From Pseudomonadota bacterium (GTDB lineage Bacteria; Desulfobacterota; Desulfobulbia; Desulfobulbales; Desulfocapsaceae), in contig JAHJNL010000030.1 of assembly GCA_018820855.1 (NCBI GenBank), positions 17,817-81,816 of the forward strand: a stretch of DNA of 64,000 nucleotides. Direction: 5' to 3'. A program made the position numbers and the translations under genes. Of the stretch, positions 16,122 to 25,943 are shown one piece after another; position 1 is the stretch's first letter, and every line of letters begins with the position of its first letter. The notes beneath the pieces were generated by a model. The model saw only the letters and a list, made by a program, of their open reading frames with translations. It was not told where the DNA came from and made no database searches.

Positions 16122-18296
16122 ATGACTCCTGATTTAACCAAACAGGTATTGACCCAGACTGCCGAGATAGTACTCGCCAGGCGTTACTATTTAAAAGATG
16201 ATAATGGTGAGACTATCGAGACCTGGGAGTCTCTCTGTCGCAGGGTCAGTAATGCCGTGGCTGAAGTGGATCTGGGTAGCGATCAGTTTGAGGCATTACG
16301 GGAGTCTTTCTTTCGGATGATATATCATCTGGATTTTTTGCCTAACTCTCCCTGTTTGATGAATGCAGGGACTGATCTCGGACAGCTTTCTGCCTGTTTC
16401 GTCCTGCCGGTGGAAGACTCCATGGATGGAATTTTTACAGCTATTCGTAATGGCGCTCTGGTTCATAAGACCGGAGGCGGTACCGGCTATTCCTTTTCCC
16501 GTCTTCGTTCTAAAAATGCATCCGTTCGTTCCACTCAGGGCGTGGCTTCGGGACCACTATCTTTTGCGGCGGTCTTTGATGCCGCTACCGAAACCATCAA
16601 GCAGGGAGGAAAACGACGGGGCGCAAATATGGGCGTGTTAAGGATTGATCACCCCGATATCATGGATTTTATCAGTGCCAAAGAAGATCAGAATAAATTC
16701 AATAATTTCAATTTCAGTGTGGCTATGACTGATTCCTTCATGCAGGCAGTGGAGGAAGGAAGTGAGTACTCTTTGATTGAGCCCTCCACCAAAGAGGTAA
16801 TCAATAGTCTTGATGCCCGTTCTGTCTTTGAAAAGATTATTGATTTGGCCTGGCACAACGGTGAACCCGGGGTTCTTTTTATCGACACCGCCAACAAGGA
16901 TAACATGACCCCACAGCTCGGTGATTTTGAGGCCACCAATCCCTGTGGGGAGCAGTGGCTGCTTCCCTATGAGAGCTGTAACCTGGGATCATTGAATCTC
17001 AGCAATTTTGTAAAAAATGGGGAAGTTGATTATAAACGGATGGAGGGTGTCGTCCGTGTGGCCACCGCTTTTCTTGATAATGTGATTGACTGTAACCGTT
17101 TTCCCATCCCTGAAATCAAGGAAATGACGCTGAAGACCAGAAAGATCGGAATGGGAATTATGGGGCTGCATGACATGCTCATTCAGCTCGGTCTGCCGTA
17201 CGGTAGTGAAGAGGGGCGGAATCAGGCGGCAGAGATCATGCGTTTTATTCGTGATAAAGCTGAAGAACGATCGATTGAACTGGCAGAGGAAAAGGGTGCT
17301 TTTCCTGCATACGATCCTGCTGTAAACCATTATCCTGCTCGCAGAAATGCGGCATTGACTTCTATCCAGCCCACCGGAACAGTTTCCATGATTGCCGACT
17401 GCGCCTCGGGTTGTGAGCCCTACTTTTCCATAGTCATGGTCAAAAACGTGATGGATGGCGATCGTCTTATCCTGGTCAATAAGCATTTTGAACAGATAGC
17501 CAGGGTTGAGGGCTTTTATTCCGAGGAGTTGATGGCCAAGGTGGCGGACAGTGGAACGGTCATCGGTCATGAGGAGATCCCTGAGATATGGCAGGAAGTG
17601 TTTCGTACGGCTCAGGATGTAACACCCGAGGATCATATTCGGATGCAGGGGATCTTGCAGCAGAGCGGGGTTGACTCTTCTATCTCTAAGACAATCAATC
17701 TTCCTAACAATGCCAGCCGTGAAGAGGTGAAATTTTCCTATCTCCTTGGCTACAAGCTTGGCTGTAAGGGACTCACCGTGTACCGTGACGGATCCAGGGA
17801 TTCACAGGTCCTGAACACCAAGGAGAGTTTGCCCAAGGAAGAGAATATTGCCACCGTCTCCACTGCCGGGGTCGTGAAAAGGAATCTGCCGGATACCCTC
17901 AGTGCCAAACGTTACCGGGTGAAAGACCAGGATCAGAAGTCCGTCTATATCATTGTCTGTTTTGATGAGAACGAGAAACCCATGGAGGTCTTTGCGAAGT
18001 TCCCCTTTGATAACCGGGTAGATCTCAAGGACAAGTCAACCATGTGGACCACGACCTGTCGTCTGGTCTCTCTTGCCCTGCGTTTCAATATTCCGGCATC
18101 GGAAATTATTAAACAACTTGATCGCTCCAGTGGACATATGCTTGACCTTCCTGCTCAATTGAGTAAATTGTTTAAATCTTTTATGGCAGGAACTCAGCAT
18201 GGCTTCGCCTCGGTCTGTCCGGAGTGTTCCGGCAACCTTGTTTTTGAAGAGGGATGCGAGACGTGTCATGACTGTGGATACAGTAAGTGCTCGTAA
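16122..18296 (+). CDS. nrdJ: Adenosylcobalamin-dependent ribonucleoside-diphosphate reductase (class II)
   Basis: About 724 aa from the ATG at 16122, which has GAGGA eight bases upstream; an in-frame ATG at 16107 is possible. It reduces ribonucleotides to deoxyribonucleotides using B12. Seen: the first redox cysteine in LSACFVLPVEDSM, the catalytic NPCGE, the second redox cysteine in YESCNLGSLNLS, the phosphate-binding PTGTVSMIADCASG, a TSCPD domain near 600-690 and a C-terminal zinc-ribbon-like tail with the reducing cysteines (CPECSG, CETCHDCGYSKC). Length and the tail fit NrdJ rather than class Ia. Oxygen-independent chemistry suits an anaerobe. Confidence 0.95.
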   Translation: MTPDLTKQVLTQTAEIVLARRYYLKDDNGETIETWESLCRRVSNAVAEVDLGSDQFEALRESFFRMIYHLDFLPNSPCLMNAGTDLGQLSACFVLPVEDSMDGIFTAIRNGALVHKTGGGTGYSFSRLRSKNASVRSTQGVASGPLSFAAVFDAATETIKQGGKRRGANMGVLRIDHPDIMDFISAKEDQNKFNNFNFSVAMTDSFMQAVEEGSEYSLIEPSTKEVINSLDARSVFEKIIDLAWHNGEPGVLFIDTANKDNMTPQLGDFEATNPCGEQWLLPYESCNLGSLNLSNFVKNGEVDYKRMEGVVRVATAFLDNVIDCNRFPIPEIKEMTLKTRKIGMGIMGLHDMLIQLGLPYGSEEGRNQAAEIMRFIRDKAEERSIELAEEKGAFPAYDPAVNHYPARRNAALTSIQPTGTVSMIADCASGCEPYFSIVMVKNVMDGDRLILVNKHFEQIARVEGFYSEELMAKVADSGTVIGHEEIPEIWQEVFRTAQDVTPEDHIRMQGILQQSGVDSSISKTINLPNNASREEVKFSYLLGYKLGCKGLTVYRDGSRDSQVLNTKESLPKEENIATVSTAGVVKRNLPDTLSAKRYRVKDQDQKSVYIIVCFDENEKPMEVFAKFPFDNRVDLKDKSTMWTTTCRLVSLALRFNIPASEIIKQLDRSSGHMLDLPAQLSKLFKSFMAGTQHGFASVCPECSGNLVFEEGCETCHDCGYSKCS

Positions 18297-18366
18297 TATA
18301 CTTGAGGCTACCTTGAATGAAAACGCTGTTGAGGCGTGATATATAGATATAGGTTGAGATGAACTT

Positions 18367-18891
18367 ATGGGAAAAATAGGAAGAAATGAACAGTGTCCTT
18401 GTGGTAGCGGGAGAAAATTCAAACACTGCTGTTTGCTGAAAGAGCAGGCTGGAGTTGCTCCGGCCAGCCCTGAAGCAGCTTTGAAGATTTCACTGGTCCG
18501 TGAGATTGAGGCCATTCAGCAGGCAGCAAAGGACAAGAGACAGAAGATTAAAGAGCTTGGTGTTTTTATTCTTTTGGCAACAGCTGAAGGTGATGCCTGG
18601 TTATTGGAACTTACCGAGTCTGACGCAGTACAGCTTTCTCAGGCCGGTGAACCACTAGGAATTCCTATTGATGAGAATCCCGAGACCATTGAAATAAACT
18701 GGAGCCATACCTTTGATCTGAGCAATAAACAGTTTGAGCTTACTGCCTACAGTGATAAATCCAAGACTTTGATGAAGAACTATCCTACCAAGGAGATCAG
18801 CGCCTCCATTAAACGGATCAAAAAGAGATTCTCCAGTGAGCTTCTGCAGCGGGTTCATGTGGATCCGGAAACAGTGGAGCAGGCTGCCTGA
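18367..18891 (+). CDS. SEC-C motif protein
   Basis: 174 aa. The N-terminus is a SEC-C zinc motif ([17 protein letters not shown], residues about 6-22), the same module that ends SecA. The rest contains a heptad-like helix ([20 protein letters not shown]) and a small alpha/beta region that I do not recognise. Such stand-alone SEC-C proteins are often linked to protein export or quality control, but no function is established here. It lies 70 bases after nrdJ and its end overlaps the VanZ-like gene. Confidence 0.8.
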   Translation: MGKIGRNEQCPCGSGRKFKHCCLLKEQAGVAPASPEAALKISLVREIEAIQQAAKDKRQKIKELGVFILLATAEGDAWLLELTESDAVQLSQAGEPLGIPIDENPETIEINWSHTFDLSNKQFELTAYSDKSKTLMKNYPTKEISASIKRIKKRFSSELLQRVHVDPETVEQAA

Positions 18892-19321
18892 TTCTATTGT
18901 GATTCTATTGTTGCGAACAGTCCCTGTGACTCTGGTCATGGGGACTATTTTCTTGCTCTCTCACCAAAGTGGTGACACACTTTCTCTTCCCTCGTTTCCA
19001 GGTGCGGACAAGATTGCTCACATGCTTGCTTATGGGATACTGGCCCTGACTGTTCTTTGGGCTTTTGGGCAAAACGGATTGCGGAAAACCAGGCGTGTTG
19101 CTATACAAACGGTTTTGTGCTGCTTGTTTTATGGGTTAAGCGATGAGTATCACCAATCCTTTATCCCTTTCCGTTCTGTGAGTGGCCTGGATCTCCTGGC
19201 CGATATAGCAGGAGCCCTCTGTGTGACTCTTATCTGGTTCGGCAGTTTGCCGCTGCGCCGGAAAATAATCAATTTTCAGCAAAGTCTTGCCATTCGCTTA
19301 AATCTGCTTTACAATAAGTGA
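18857..19321 (+). CDS. VanZ-family membrane protein
   Basis: About 154 aa from the ATG at 18857; a GTG at 18836 is an alternative. Either way it overlaps the SEC-C gene by 35 bases or more and lacks a strong ribosome site, so coupling to the upstream gene is likely. Four helices with the VanZ-like hallmarks [29 protein letters not shown] and [22 protein letters not shown]. The family is widespread; apart from a role of VanZ in teicoplanin resistance its function is unclear. Confidence 0.85.
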   Translation: MWIRKQWSRLPDSIVILLLRTVPVTLVMGTIFLLSHQSGDTLSLPSFPGADKIAHMLAYGILALTVLWAFGQNGLRKTRRVAIQTVLCCLFYGLSDEYHQSFIPFRSVSGLDLLADIAGALCVTLIWFGSLPLRRKIINFQQSLAIRLNLLYNK

Positions 19322-19366
19322 AAATGATTCTCAACTAAATAGCAACCATTGTATTGAGGAAGAGTG

Positions 19367-19651
19367 ATGATAGGACAAATTTCAGCACAAGCACCATTGG
19401 CAGCAGGCAGTCAGGTCCGGCAGAGCTATGAAAACAGCGCTCCAGACCGTCAGGAAGACAGTTCCGAGGTAACTCAGCAGAGCAGCACCTCTTTTTCCAG
19501 TGATGTCACGTCGCTTTCTCCTCAGGCGTTGGCCTTGGCGAGAAATGTTCCCCCTGTTGGCAACCAAGCGGAGTCCAATGGAGCATTATCGGCAGACAGC
19601 GGTAACAAGGATTCCTTTCTGCCGTCCGGGCAGATAAATATCATGGCTTGA
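19367..19651 (+). CDS. Small hypothetical protein, low complexity
   Basis: 94 aa, rich in Ser, Gln and Ala, no helix-spanning segment and no recognised domain. GAGGAAGAG lies just before the ATG, and a good terminator follows 35 bases after the stop, which supports a real transcript. The composition (SSEVTQQSSTSFSSDVTSLS) suggests a disordered protein, similar to small proteins found near flagellar or secretion genes in related genomes, but no such genes are adjacent. Confidence 0.55.
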   Translation: MIGQISAQAPLAAGSQVRQSYENSAPDRQEDSSEVTQQSSTSFSSDVTSLSPQALALARNVPPVGNQAESNGALSADSGNKDSFLPSGQINIMA

Positions 19652-19685
19652 AACAACAGCTTCCTGGATAAACAGTATCAGGCAG

Positions 19686-19714
19686 AAAAAGGAGTCCGTT
19701 AAGGACTCCTTTTT
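19686..19714. terminator. Bidirectional intrinsic terminator
   Basis: GGAGTCC (19691-19697), loop GTTAA, GGACTCC (19703-19709), flanked by A5 on the left and T5 on the right, so the stem can extend to 12 pairs and a U-run follows on either strand. It sits between the convergent hypothetical gene (plus) and yqeY (minus) and should end both transcripts. Confidence 0.88.
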
Positions 19715-19733
19715 CTGTTTATAGAAAAACCCC

Positions 19734-20147
19734 CTAGATCAGTGCCTCTTTGACCATCTGCGAGGCAATTCCCATATCGATCTGATCGCCATACTCCTTT
19801 TTCAGAGTCCCCATAACCATACCCATGAGCTTGGGATCCTTTTCCGGCAGGGCTGCCACCAAGGCTTCAACAATAGTCCTGGTTTCTTCCATACTTTTGG
19901 TTTTTGGGAGGAATACTTCGAGAATCCCGATGGTGTTACCGATATCAATTCCAGCCTCCTGTGACTGGTGAGCCATCTTCAGCTCCCTCTTTGCCGCAGC
20001 AAGGATATCCTTTTCTTCGACCTCCCGGTTTCCGTCTGCTTTGGCCAGTTTCTGGGCAGCGTCCAGGAGCATGGCTAATATTGTAGATTTTTCCATGTCT
20101 GTCTTTTTCGCCAGCATCATGGTCTTGCGCAGTTCTTTAATATTCAT
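19734..20147 (-). CDS. yqeY: GatB/YqeY-domain protein
   Basis: About 137 aa from ATG 20147; the longer frame to 20201 would add an unlikely tail. YqeY features: KLAKADGNREVEEKDILAAA, a central ETRTIVEALVAALPEKDPKL helix and the C-terminal MGMVMGTLKKEYGDQIDMGI. The family resembles the tail domain of GatB and may act on tRNA-dependent amidation; its true role is unknown. It lies 50 bases after hemB on the same strand. Confidence 0.9.
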   Translation of the reverse strand: MNIKELRKTMMLAKKTDMEKSTILAMLLDAAQKLAKADGNREVEEKDILAAAKRELKMAHQSQEAGIDIGNTIGILEVFLPKTKSMEETRTIVEALVAALPEKDPKLMGMVMGTLKKEYGDQIDMGIASQMVKEALI

Positions 20148-20197
20148 ATATCGAGCACCATATTTTTTTGAAAATTGAAATTTGAAAATTATAAATG

Positions 20198-21172
20198 TCA
20201 CTTCTGCAACAGTCTGGCCATATCCTTAGCAAAATAGGTGATGATGATATCTGCTCCGGCACGTTTAATGGAGAGCAGGGTCTCAGCCATGACCCGGTCA
20301 CCGTCTATCCATCCTTTTTCGGCAGCAGCCTTGATCATGGCATACTCACCACTCACGTGGTAGGCGGCAATGGGGAGGTCGAATTCATCTTTGAGGCGAC
20401 TGATGATGTCCAGATAGGCCACCGCCGGTTTGACCATGAGAATGTCTGCTCCTTCGTCCACATCAAGAGTGGCTTCCCGCATCGCTTCCCGAGAGTTGGC
20501 CGGGTCCATTTGGTAACTTCGTCGGTCGCCGAATTGGGGGGCGCAGTCTGCCGCCTCGCGGAATGGTCCGTAGAAGGCTGAGGCGTATTTTACGGCGTAG
20601 GACATGATAGGGATCATGTCAAAGTTGTTTTCATCCAGGGCTGCCCTGATTTCCGCTACCCGACCGTCCATCATATCGGAAGGGGCAACCATGTCGGCAC
20701 CGGCTTTAGCATGGGAGAGGGCGGTCTTGGCCAGGATTTCCAGGGTGGCATCATTATCAACGGTGTCACCGATAAGGCATCCGCAATGTCCGTGATCGGT
20801 GTATTCACATAGACAGACATCGGTAATGACAGTGAGTTCAGGAGCCTTGTTTTTGAGCTCCTTGATCCCTCTCTGGATGATACCGTCTTTGGCATGCGCA
20901 CCGGTTCCCATGGCGTCTTTTTTTTCAGGAAGACCAAAGAGGATGACGGAATTCACCCCAAGCTTCATGCACTCCTTTGCTTCATTTCCCAACTGATCCA
21001 CACTTATTCGAAAGACACCGGGCATAGACGAGATCTCTTCTCGTTTGTTTTTGCCAGGCATTATAAAAAGGGGATAAACAAACTGGTCCGGTGACAGTCG
21101 GGTCTCGCGGATCAGGGCGCGGAGAGATTCATTTTTACGAAGACGACGGGGACGATATTCGGGAAAGACCAT
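20198..21172 (-). CDS. hemB: Porphobilinogen synthase (delta-aminolevulinate dehydratase)
   Basis: 324 aa, usual length. Condenses two 5-aminolevulinate molecules to porphobilinogen, the common precursor of haem, sirohaem and cobalamin. Seen: the zinc site [14 protein letters not shown], the Schiff-base lysine regions [16 protein letters not shown] and [13 protein letters not shown], and the N-terminal arm [15 protein letters not shown]. The cysteine-rich site marks the zinc-dependent type. Demand for tetrapyrroles fits the multihaem cytochromes and B12 enzyme encoded nearby. It is followed by yqeY in the same direction. Confidence 0.96.
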   Translation of the reverse strand: MVFPEYRPRRLRKNESLRALIRETRLSPDQFVYPLFIMPGKNKREEISSMPGVFRISVDQLGNEAKECMKLGVNSVILFGLPEKKDAMGTGAHAKDGIIQRGIKELKNKAPELTVITDVCLCEYTDHGHCGCLIGDTVDNDATLEILAKTALSHAKAGADMVAPSDMMDGRVAEIRAALDENNFDMIPIMSYAVKYASAFYGPFREAADCAPQFGDRRSYQMDPANSREAMREATLDVDEGADILMVKPAVAYLDIISRLKDEFDLPIAAYHVSGEYAMIKAAAEKGWIDGDRVMAETLLSIKRAGADIIITYFAKDMARLLQK

Positions 21173-21249
21173 GGCATACTCCTTTCAGGGATAGTTGTTC
21201 TGAGTTCGTGAAAGCTTATTGTGAGAAGTGACAAGTTCGAGCCGGGAAC

Positions 21250-22620
21250 TTATTGCACAATCTCCAGAGTTTTAAGTTTTTTATGCAGGTGGCTCCGTTC
21301 CATACCAACCTGTTCGGCTGTTTGTGAAATGTTGCCGTTGTTTTCATTTAATTTCTGCAGCAGATACTCCTGCTCAAAGCATCTTTTTGCCTCTTTGAAG
21401 CTTGTCTCCTGATAGGCCTGCCTGGTGGCGGAGCGTTCGCCCGGAGGAAACGTCGTAGCCGTTGGACTGAGAAAGAGGGAGACCTCCTCACCAGTGATAG
21501 TGTCTGCAGGACACATGATGGCCATCCTTTCCACAAAATTTTTCAGTTCACGGACATTGCCGGGCCAGGAATGGCGACACATCACATCCAGGGCGCCCTG
21601 GAAAAACTTTTTGTTCCCTAAGCCTTTGCTGCCAAGATCTGCCATGAGATCCTCCACCAGGAGAGGGATGTCTTCAAGGCGTTCTCTCAAGCTTGGCACA
21701 TGAATAGGTACCACGTTGAGTCGCCAGAAGAGGTCCGCACGGAAATTTCCTTTTTCGATCTCTTCTTCCAGGTTCTTGTTGGTGGCGGCAAGGACCCGGA
21801 CATTGACTGAAATGGTCTTATGGCCGCCCACCCGTTCAAATTTTTGTTCCTGGAGAATTCTGAGAATCTTGGCCTGGGTTTTCAGGCTCATGTCGCCGAT
21901 TTCGTCAAGAAAAAGGATCCCGCCGTTCGCCTGGTCGAATTTTCCCCGCTTGGAGCAGTGTGCTCCGGTAAAGGAGCCCTTCTCATGTCCGAAAAGTTCT
22001 GATTCGATGAGCTCTTCAGGGATTGCCGCACAGTTGACCTCAACCATGGGTTTGGTGCTTGTCAGAGATTGATGATGGATGGCTTGTGCCACCAGTTCTT
22101 TGCCGGTACCATGGTCGCCGCGAATCAGGACCCAGGCTTCTGTTGGGGCCACTCGTTCGATCTGGGCCCGCAGATCGCGGATGACAGGTGAGTTGCCGGT
22201 GAGTTGAGCTGTGCTTTTGGCCTTGGAGCGAAGGATTTTATTTTCTTCTTCAAGCTGAGCAAAGCGGATGCCATTGCTGATGGCCAGGATGGTTTTATCA
22301 TAGGAGAGTGGCTTTTCTATAAAATCAAATGCCCCTTTGCGCGTGGCCTGAACTGCTGTCTCGATGGTACCATGACCGGAGATCATGATCACGGGCAGCG
22401 AGTAGAGTTCTTTGATCTTTTCCAGAGCCGTCATGCCGTCCATATTGTCGCCAAGCCAGATATCCAGGAGGATGAGATCAACATTCTTTTCCTCAAGAAT
22501 CTCCAAACCCTCTTCGGCTGAGGAAGCGCATAGCGGACTGAAACCTTCATCTTCTAGAATGCCGGAGAGGCTTTGCTGGATGGAAATTTCGTCGTCTATA
22601 ATGAGGATCTGTTTTCTCAT
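21250..22620 (-). CDS. ntrX: NtrX-like sigma-54-dependent response regulator
   Basis: 456 aa. A receiver domain (phosphorylation site in VDLILLDIWLGD) is followed by an AAA+ domain with Walker A GDHGTGKE, the sigma-54 contact loop GSFTGA, and a Fis-type helix-turn-helix at the end (NISQTAEQVGMERSHLHKKL). It should activate sigma-54 promoters. In Walker A the usual serine of GESGTGKE is a histidine. It follows the NtrY-like kinase by nine bases and so is its cognate partner. Length and the C-terminal helix fit NtrX better than AtoC or NtrC. Target genes are not visible. Confidence 0.9.
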   Translation of the reverse strand: MRKQILIIDDEISIQQSLSGILEDEGFSPLCASSAEEGLEILEEKNVDLILLDIWLGDNMDGMTALEKIKELYSLPVIMISGHGTIETAVQATRKGAFDFIEKPLSYDKTILAISNGIRFAQLEEENKILRSKAKSTAQLTGNSPVIRDLRAQIERVAPTEAWVLIRGDHGTGKELVAQAIHHQSLTSTKPMVEVNCAAIPEELIESELFGHEKGSFTGAHCSKRGKFDQANGGILFLDEIGDMSLKTQAKILRILQEQKFERVGGHKTISVNVRVLAATNKNLEEEIEKGNFRADLFWRLNVVPIHVPSLRERLEDIPLLVEDLMADLGSKGLGNKKFFQGALDVMCRHSWPGNVRELKNFVERMAIMCPADTITGEEVSLFLSPTATTFPPGERSATRQAYQETSFKEAKRCFEQEYLLQKLNENNGNISQTAEQVGMERSHLHKKLKTLEIVQ

Positions 22621-22629
22621 GGCGATATC

Positions 22630-24933
22630 TCAGTTGCCCGTCTGCTTGCTGCTCTTGGCAAGCAGAGGCAGTTCAATGGTGAATATGGAGCCGTGGGGGC
22701 TGTTGTCCTGTATTCTGATATAGCCGCTGTGGTCGGAGACTATAGTGGAAACAATGGCAAGTCCGAGCCCGGTTCCGCTTTTTTTGGTGGAGAAGTAAGG
22801 TTCAAAAAGACGAAGCTTATCTTCCTCGACAATACCGGGGCCAGAGTCACATACCTGTATAAAAATATTCTCCTCTTCTTCGTCTAAGGAAAGAATAATA
22901 TCTATTCTACCGCCATCAGGCAAAACTGCAACCGCATTGTCAAGGAGGTTGATGAGGCAGCGTTTTATCTGTTCCACGTCAAAACTGAATATCGGAATGT
23001 CATTTTCGCTTTTGACTGTGAACACAATTTGCCCGTGTGCCTGCTGATAGAGAACCAGAGTTTCGTCTATCATCCTGAGGATATCTGCCGGAGCCTGATT
23101 GATCTTAGGCATTCGCGCGAACTGAGAAAACTCACTGACCAGCCGTTTGAGTTCATCCACCTGTTTGATAATGGTGTGGGTGCATTGATCAAAAATGGAG
23201 TTATCTTCCGCAAGGATTTCAGGGTAGCGTCTGCGCAGGCGCTGAGCAGAAAGTTGAATAGGGGTCAGTGGGTTTTTGATTTCATGGGCAATGCGGCGGG
23301 CAACCTCACGCCAGGCCGCCATCCGCTGCATCTTTTCTATTTTAGTCAGATTGTCAAAGACCAGGACAAATCCTAAGGGATTTCCATCTTCATTTTCCAG
23401 GCGGGTGAAGGTAACCAGCAGGGAAAAGGTTTGCTTGAGGACGGAAATTTTGAGATGCTGGCGGACAGAGCTCTTACCGGTGATGTTCAGTTCTTTGATA
23501 AAACTCTCGATGATGGTCACATGTTCTGGTGCCAGGACTTGTGCGTATTTACGGCCAAGGAAAAATTTCTTGTCGATATTGAGCAGTTTTTCAGCAAAAC
23601 GGTTGATAGTGGTGATCTTGCCGTTATCATCAAGAGAAATAACTCCGGCTTCTACGTTTTGGAGAATGATTTCAGTGTATCGTCTCCGATCTTCCGATTC
23701 TCTGGAGCTTTGTTGCAGGGCATGCAGGGCTTCAGCCAGTTTGGCGTTGCTGGAACTGAGCCTGGACGTCATGGTGTTAAAAGAATCAACCAGCAGTCCC
23801 ATCTCATCGTTGGATTCTTTCTCCAGGACAAAGCTGAGATCTCCCTCGGCAACACGTCTGGTCGCTGTTGCCATCTTGTCCAGAGGGCCGGTAATACTCC
23901 TGGCAATATAGAGACCGAACCAGATGGCGGAGAAAATAATAAGCAAGGTGACGATGAGAAGGATGATGAGGATCCAGAACTTGAAGGGTTTCTTCAGGTA
24001 TTTTAATTGCTGGTAATCTTCAATACCCTTGGAAATAAAGTTCAGACGATCGAGCTGGTCATTCTCAATGAGCAGGGTGGTGACGAGGAAGGCTTCTTCA
24101 GCTGGATTCCAGCCGAGGCGAATGAGACTGACCCGGCGGATCAATTCTCCGGCATTAGATTCTTGAATGACAATCTCTCGTTCCTGGTTTTTTCGCACAG
24201 AATCAAGGGTTGCCAGGGTAATCTTGGGTAGTTTCAGACTGCTCAGCAGGGGCGAGGATGCGGTGATTATCTTGTTGCGCTGGTCAATAATGAGGGTGAG
24301 ACTGTCAGGCCCCCGAATATTGTTGCTTGTGAGAATGGTGTTGAGAGCCTTTTCCAGACCCTCAGCTCCGGGGTCTTCCTCGTTCATCAGGAGAATGTTC
24401 TGTTCAATGTTTTTTCCGAGGAGATCCACTTCTTCTTTTGTTTCCTGGATAATTGATTTAGCAAGGTCCAGTGATTTTTGCAGGGATAGCTCGATATTGG
24501 AATTGAACCAATAGTCCATACTGGTGGAAACAAACTGAAGGGAGACAAAAAAGAGAAGGATGGTGGGAATGAGAGAAAGTGAAATAAAGGAGATGACCAG
24601 TTTACTCTTCAGTTTGGAGCCCAGTACGTTCTGCCGGCTTTCAAAAAAAAGCTCTGCCAGGTTGCGAAGAACCAGGTAGAGCATGAGGAGTACAAGAAGG
24701 ACATTGAGATTAATCAGTCCGAAAATCAGAATATCACTGGAGACGGGCAGGGTAATGTCAACATTGATCAGTGAGCTTTCCAACCAGACGAAAAGGGGGA
24801 TGAGGCAGAGGCAGATGAGAATGACTTTTCTCACCAAGCGTTTTTTTTGTTGTCGCTGCTTGTCGCTGAGTTGGGGCTTGCTCAGACTCTGAGTGGCAGG
24901 CAGCTGCACCTTATCCTGTGTGGATTCATCCAT
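22630..24933 (-). CDS. ntrY: NtrY-like sensor histidine kinase
   Basis: 767 aa. Membrane helices near 34-50, 65-88 and 105-130 and another near 320-345 bracket an extracytoplasmic segment; then HAMP (ITGPLDKMATATRRVAEGDL), a PAS domain, a HisKA box with RIAHEIKNPLTPIQLSAQRL and an HATPase domain ending GTGLGLAIVST. This domain order is NtrY. Phosphorylates the NtrX-like regulator. NtrYX systems respond to nitrogen or redox state in other proteobacteria; the signal here is unknown. The DUF4390 gene lies 17 bases upstream, a linkage seen in other deltaproteobacteria. Confidence 0.9.
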   Translation of the reverse strand: MDESTQDKVQLPATQSLSKPQLSDKQRQQKKRLVRKVILICLCLIPLFVWLESSLINVDITLPVSSDILIFGLINLNVLLVLLMLYLVLRNLAELFFESRQNVLGSKLKSKLVISFISLSLIPTILLFFVSLQFVSTSMDYWFNSNIELSLQKSLDLAKSIIQETKEEVDLLGKNIEQNILLMNEEDPGAEGLEKALNTILTSNNIRGPDSLTLIIDQRNKIITASSPLLSSLKLPKITLATLDSVRKNQEREIVIQESNAGELIRRVSLIRLGWNPAEEAFLVTTLLIENDQLDRLNFISKGIEDYQQLKYLKKPFKFWILIILLIVTLLIIFSAIWFGLYIARSITGPLDKMATATRRVAEGDLSFVLEKESNDEMGLLVDSFNTMTSRLSSSNAKLAEALHALQQSSRESEDRRRYTEIILQNVEAGVISLDDNGKITTINRFAEKLLNIDKKFFLGRKYAQVLAPEHVTIIESFIKELNITGKSSVRQHLKISVLKQTFSLLVTFTRLENEDGNPLGFVLVFDNLTKIEKMQRMAAWREVARRIAHEIKNPLTPIQLSAQRLRRRYPEILAEDNSIFDQCTHTIIKQVDELKRLVSEFSQFARMPKINQAPADILRMIDETLVLYQQAHGQIVFTVKSENDIPIFSFDVEQIKRCLINLLDNAVAVLPDGGRIDIILSLDEEEENIFIQVCDSGPGIVEEDKLRLFEPYFSTKKSGTGLGLAIVSTIVSDHSGYIRIQDNSPHGSIFTIELPLLAKSSKQTGN

Positions 24934-24950
24934 GAATGATGCTAATTAGG

Positions 24951-25532
24951 TTAATAGGTGAATTCAATGGTATGCCAGTCTGTCTCCACATCCCAGAGGG
25001 AGACAAAGGGAAGCACGTAGTGAAGGTTCATGGGGAGGGTTTTTTTGTACAGTTCAGCCTTCATGCGGAGTTCATAGGAGCTGTCAGGGAGAAGCCTGCT
25101 CAATTCAATAACCCTCAAGCCATTTATTTCATTCATCACCTGTAAAGCTTCCTGGAAGGTGTGATAGGTGGATGTCTTGTTTTTTTGTTCCTCCAGTACC
25201 ACCTGATAATGCTCCTTCAGCGTGTCATATTTGAGGGTATGGGTAAATTTCATGGAGACTAGCTCCTCGTCGGGCCAGTTTTCCCTGGTCCGGAAGAGTT
25301 CAACAAAAAAGGAAAAGCGCATGGGGATACCGCTGTGCAGGGCCTGTTCCATGTCGTTGTTTTTGTCATTTTTCACTATCCCGAAAAGCAGGAGATGTGT
25401 GTTGGAGGTGGTGATAGTGATGTCTTTGAATTGTACTTCTTGTTCTGTGGCAGCAAGCACACTGAATCCTGTAAGGAAAAACAGCTGGGTAACGAGAAGA
25501 AGTATGAATAGAAATGGGTGGCGCATATTCAA
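24951..25532 (-). CDS. DUF4390 exported protein
   Basis: 193 aa. Residues 5-28 form a signal sequence (FLFILLLVTQLFFLTGFSVL, then AATEQ), followed by a beta-rich domain with FKDITITTSNTHLLLFGIVK and the conserved W-containing VELFRTRENWPDEE, which marks DUF4390. The family is of unknown function and usually lies upstream of ntrY-ntrX, so it may help sense an envelope signal for that system. First gene of the three-gene minus-strand operon. Confidence 0.85.
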   Translation of the reverse strand: MNMRHPFLFILLLVTQLFFLTGFSVLAATEQEVQFKDITITTSNTHLLLFGIVKNDKNNDMEQALHSGIPMRFSFFVELFRTRENWPDEELVSMKFTHTLKYDTLKEHYQVVLEEQKNKTSTYHTFQEALQVMNEINGLRVIELSRLLPDSSYELRMKAELYKKTLPMNLHYVLPFVSLWDVETDWHTIEFTY

Positions 25533-25943
25533 CGAAAAGCCTTAGTTAAAAACAAACCATTGCTGTTACGGTAAAGAGACTATCGGTCTGTTCCCTCTTG
25601 TGGCAGTGGGAGATAATCTCTTGTAGACAGCACAGAAATCGGGAGTAATTTTTCTTTTTGTCATTTATGACAATGCAGAGATAATAACCCGAATGTGATA
25701 TTTTTGTAAGGGTTTATCTCTCTTCCTCACCGGGACTGTCAATTCATCTGTCTTTACAAACAAACGGCAGGAGTCTTATGAAAAATAATCAATGTTCAAT
25801 ACCTGTATTTTCCCTTGACAGAGGCAGAGGATCGCACTATGATGTGCATATGTTCATTAACTGTTTTTGCTGAATCAACTGCAGGTAATCAAGCCAGGTT
25901 CTGGGAAAGTAGAGAAAATGAAAAGCCGGACAAGGAGAACAGT
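25533..25943. promoter_or_regulatory. Divergent intergenic region DUF4390 / DUF302
   Basis: 411 bases. No gene is supported on either strand: the frame that opens at 25815 starts within a promoter -35 box. Contains the consensus promoter listed separately and upstream AT-rich DNA that must also serve the minus-strand operon. Confidence 0.45.
25815..25843 (+). promoter_or_regulatory. Near-consensus sigma-70 promoter
   Basis: TTGACA at 25815-25820, exactly 17 bases, TATGAT at 25838-25843. It matches the consensus at 11 of 12 positions. It lies about 100 bases before the DUF302 start and should drive that gene and the overlapping transporter gene at a high basal level. Confidence 0.7.
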
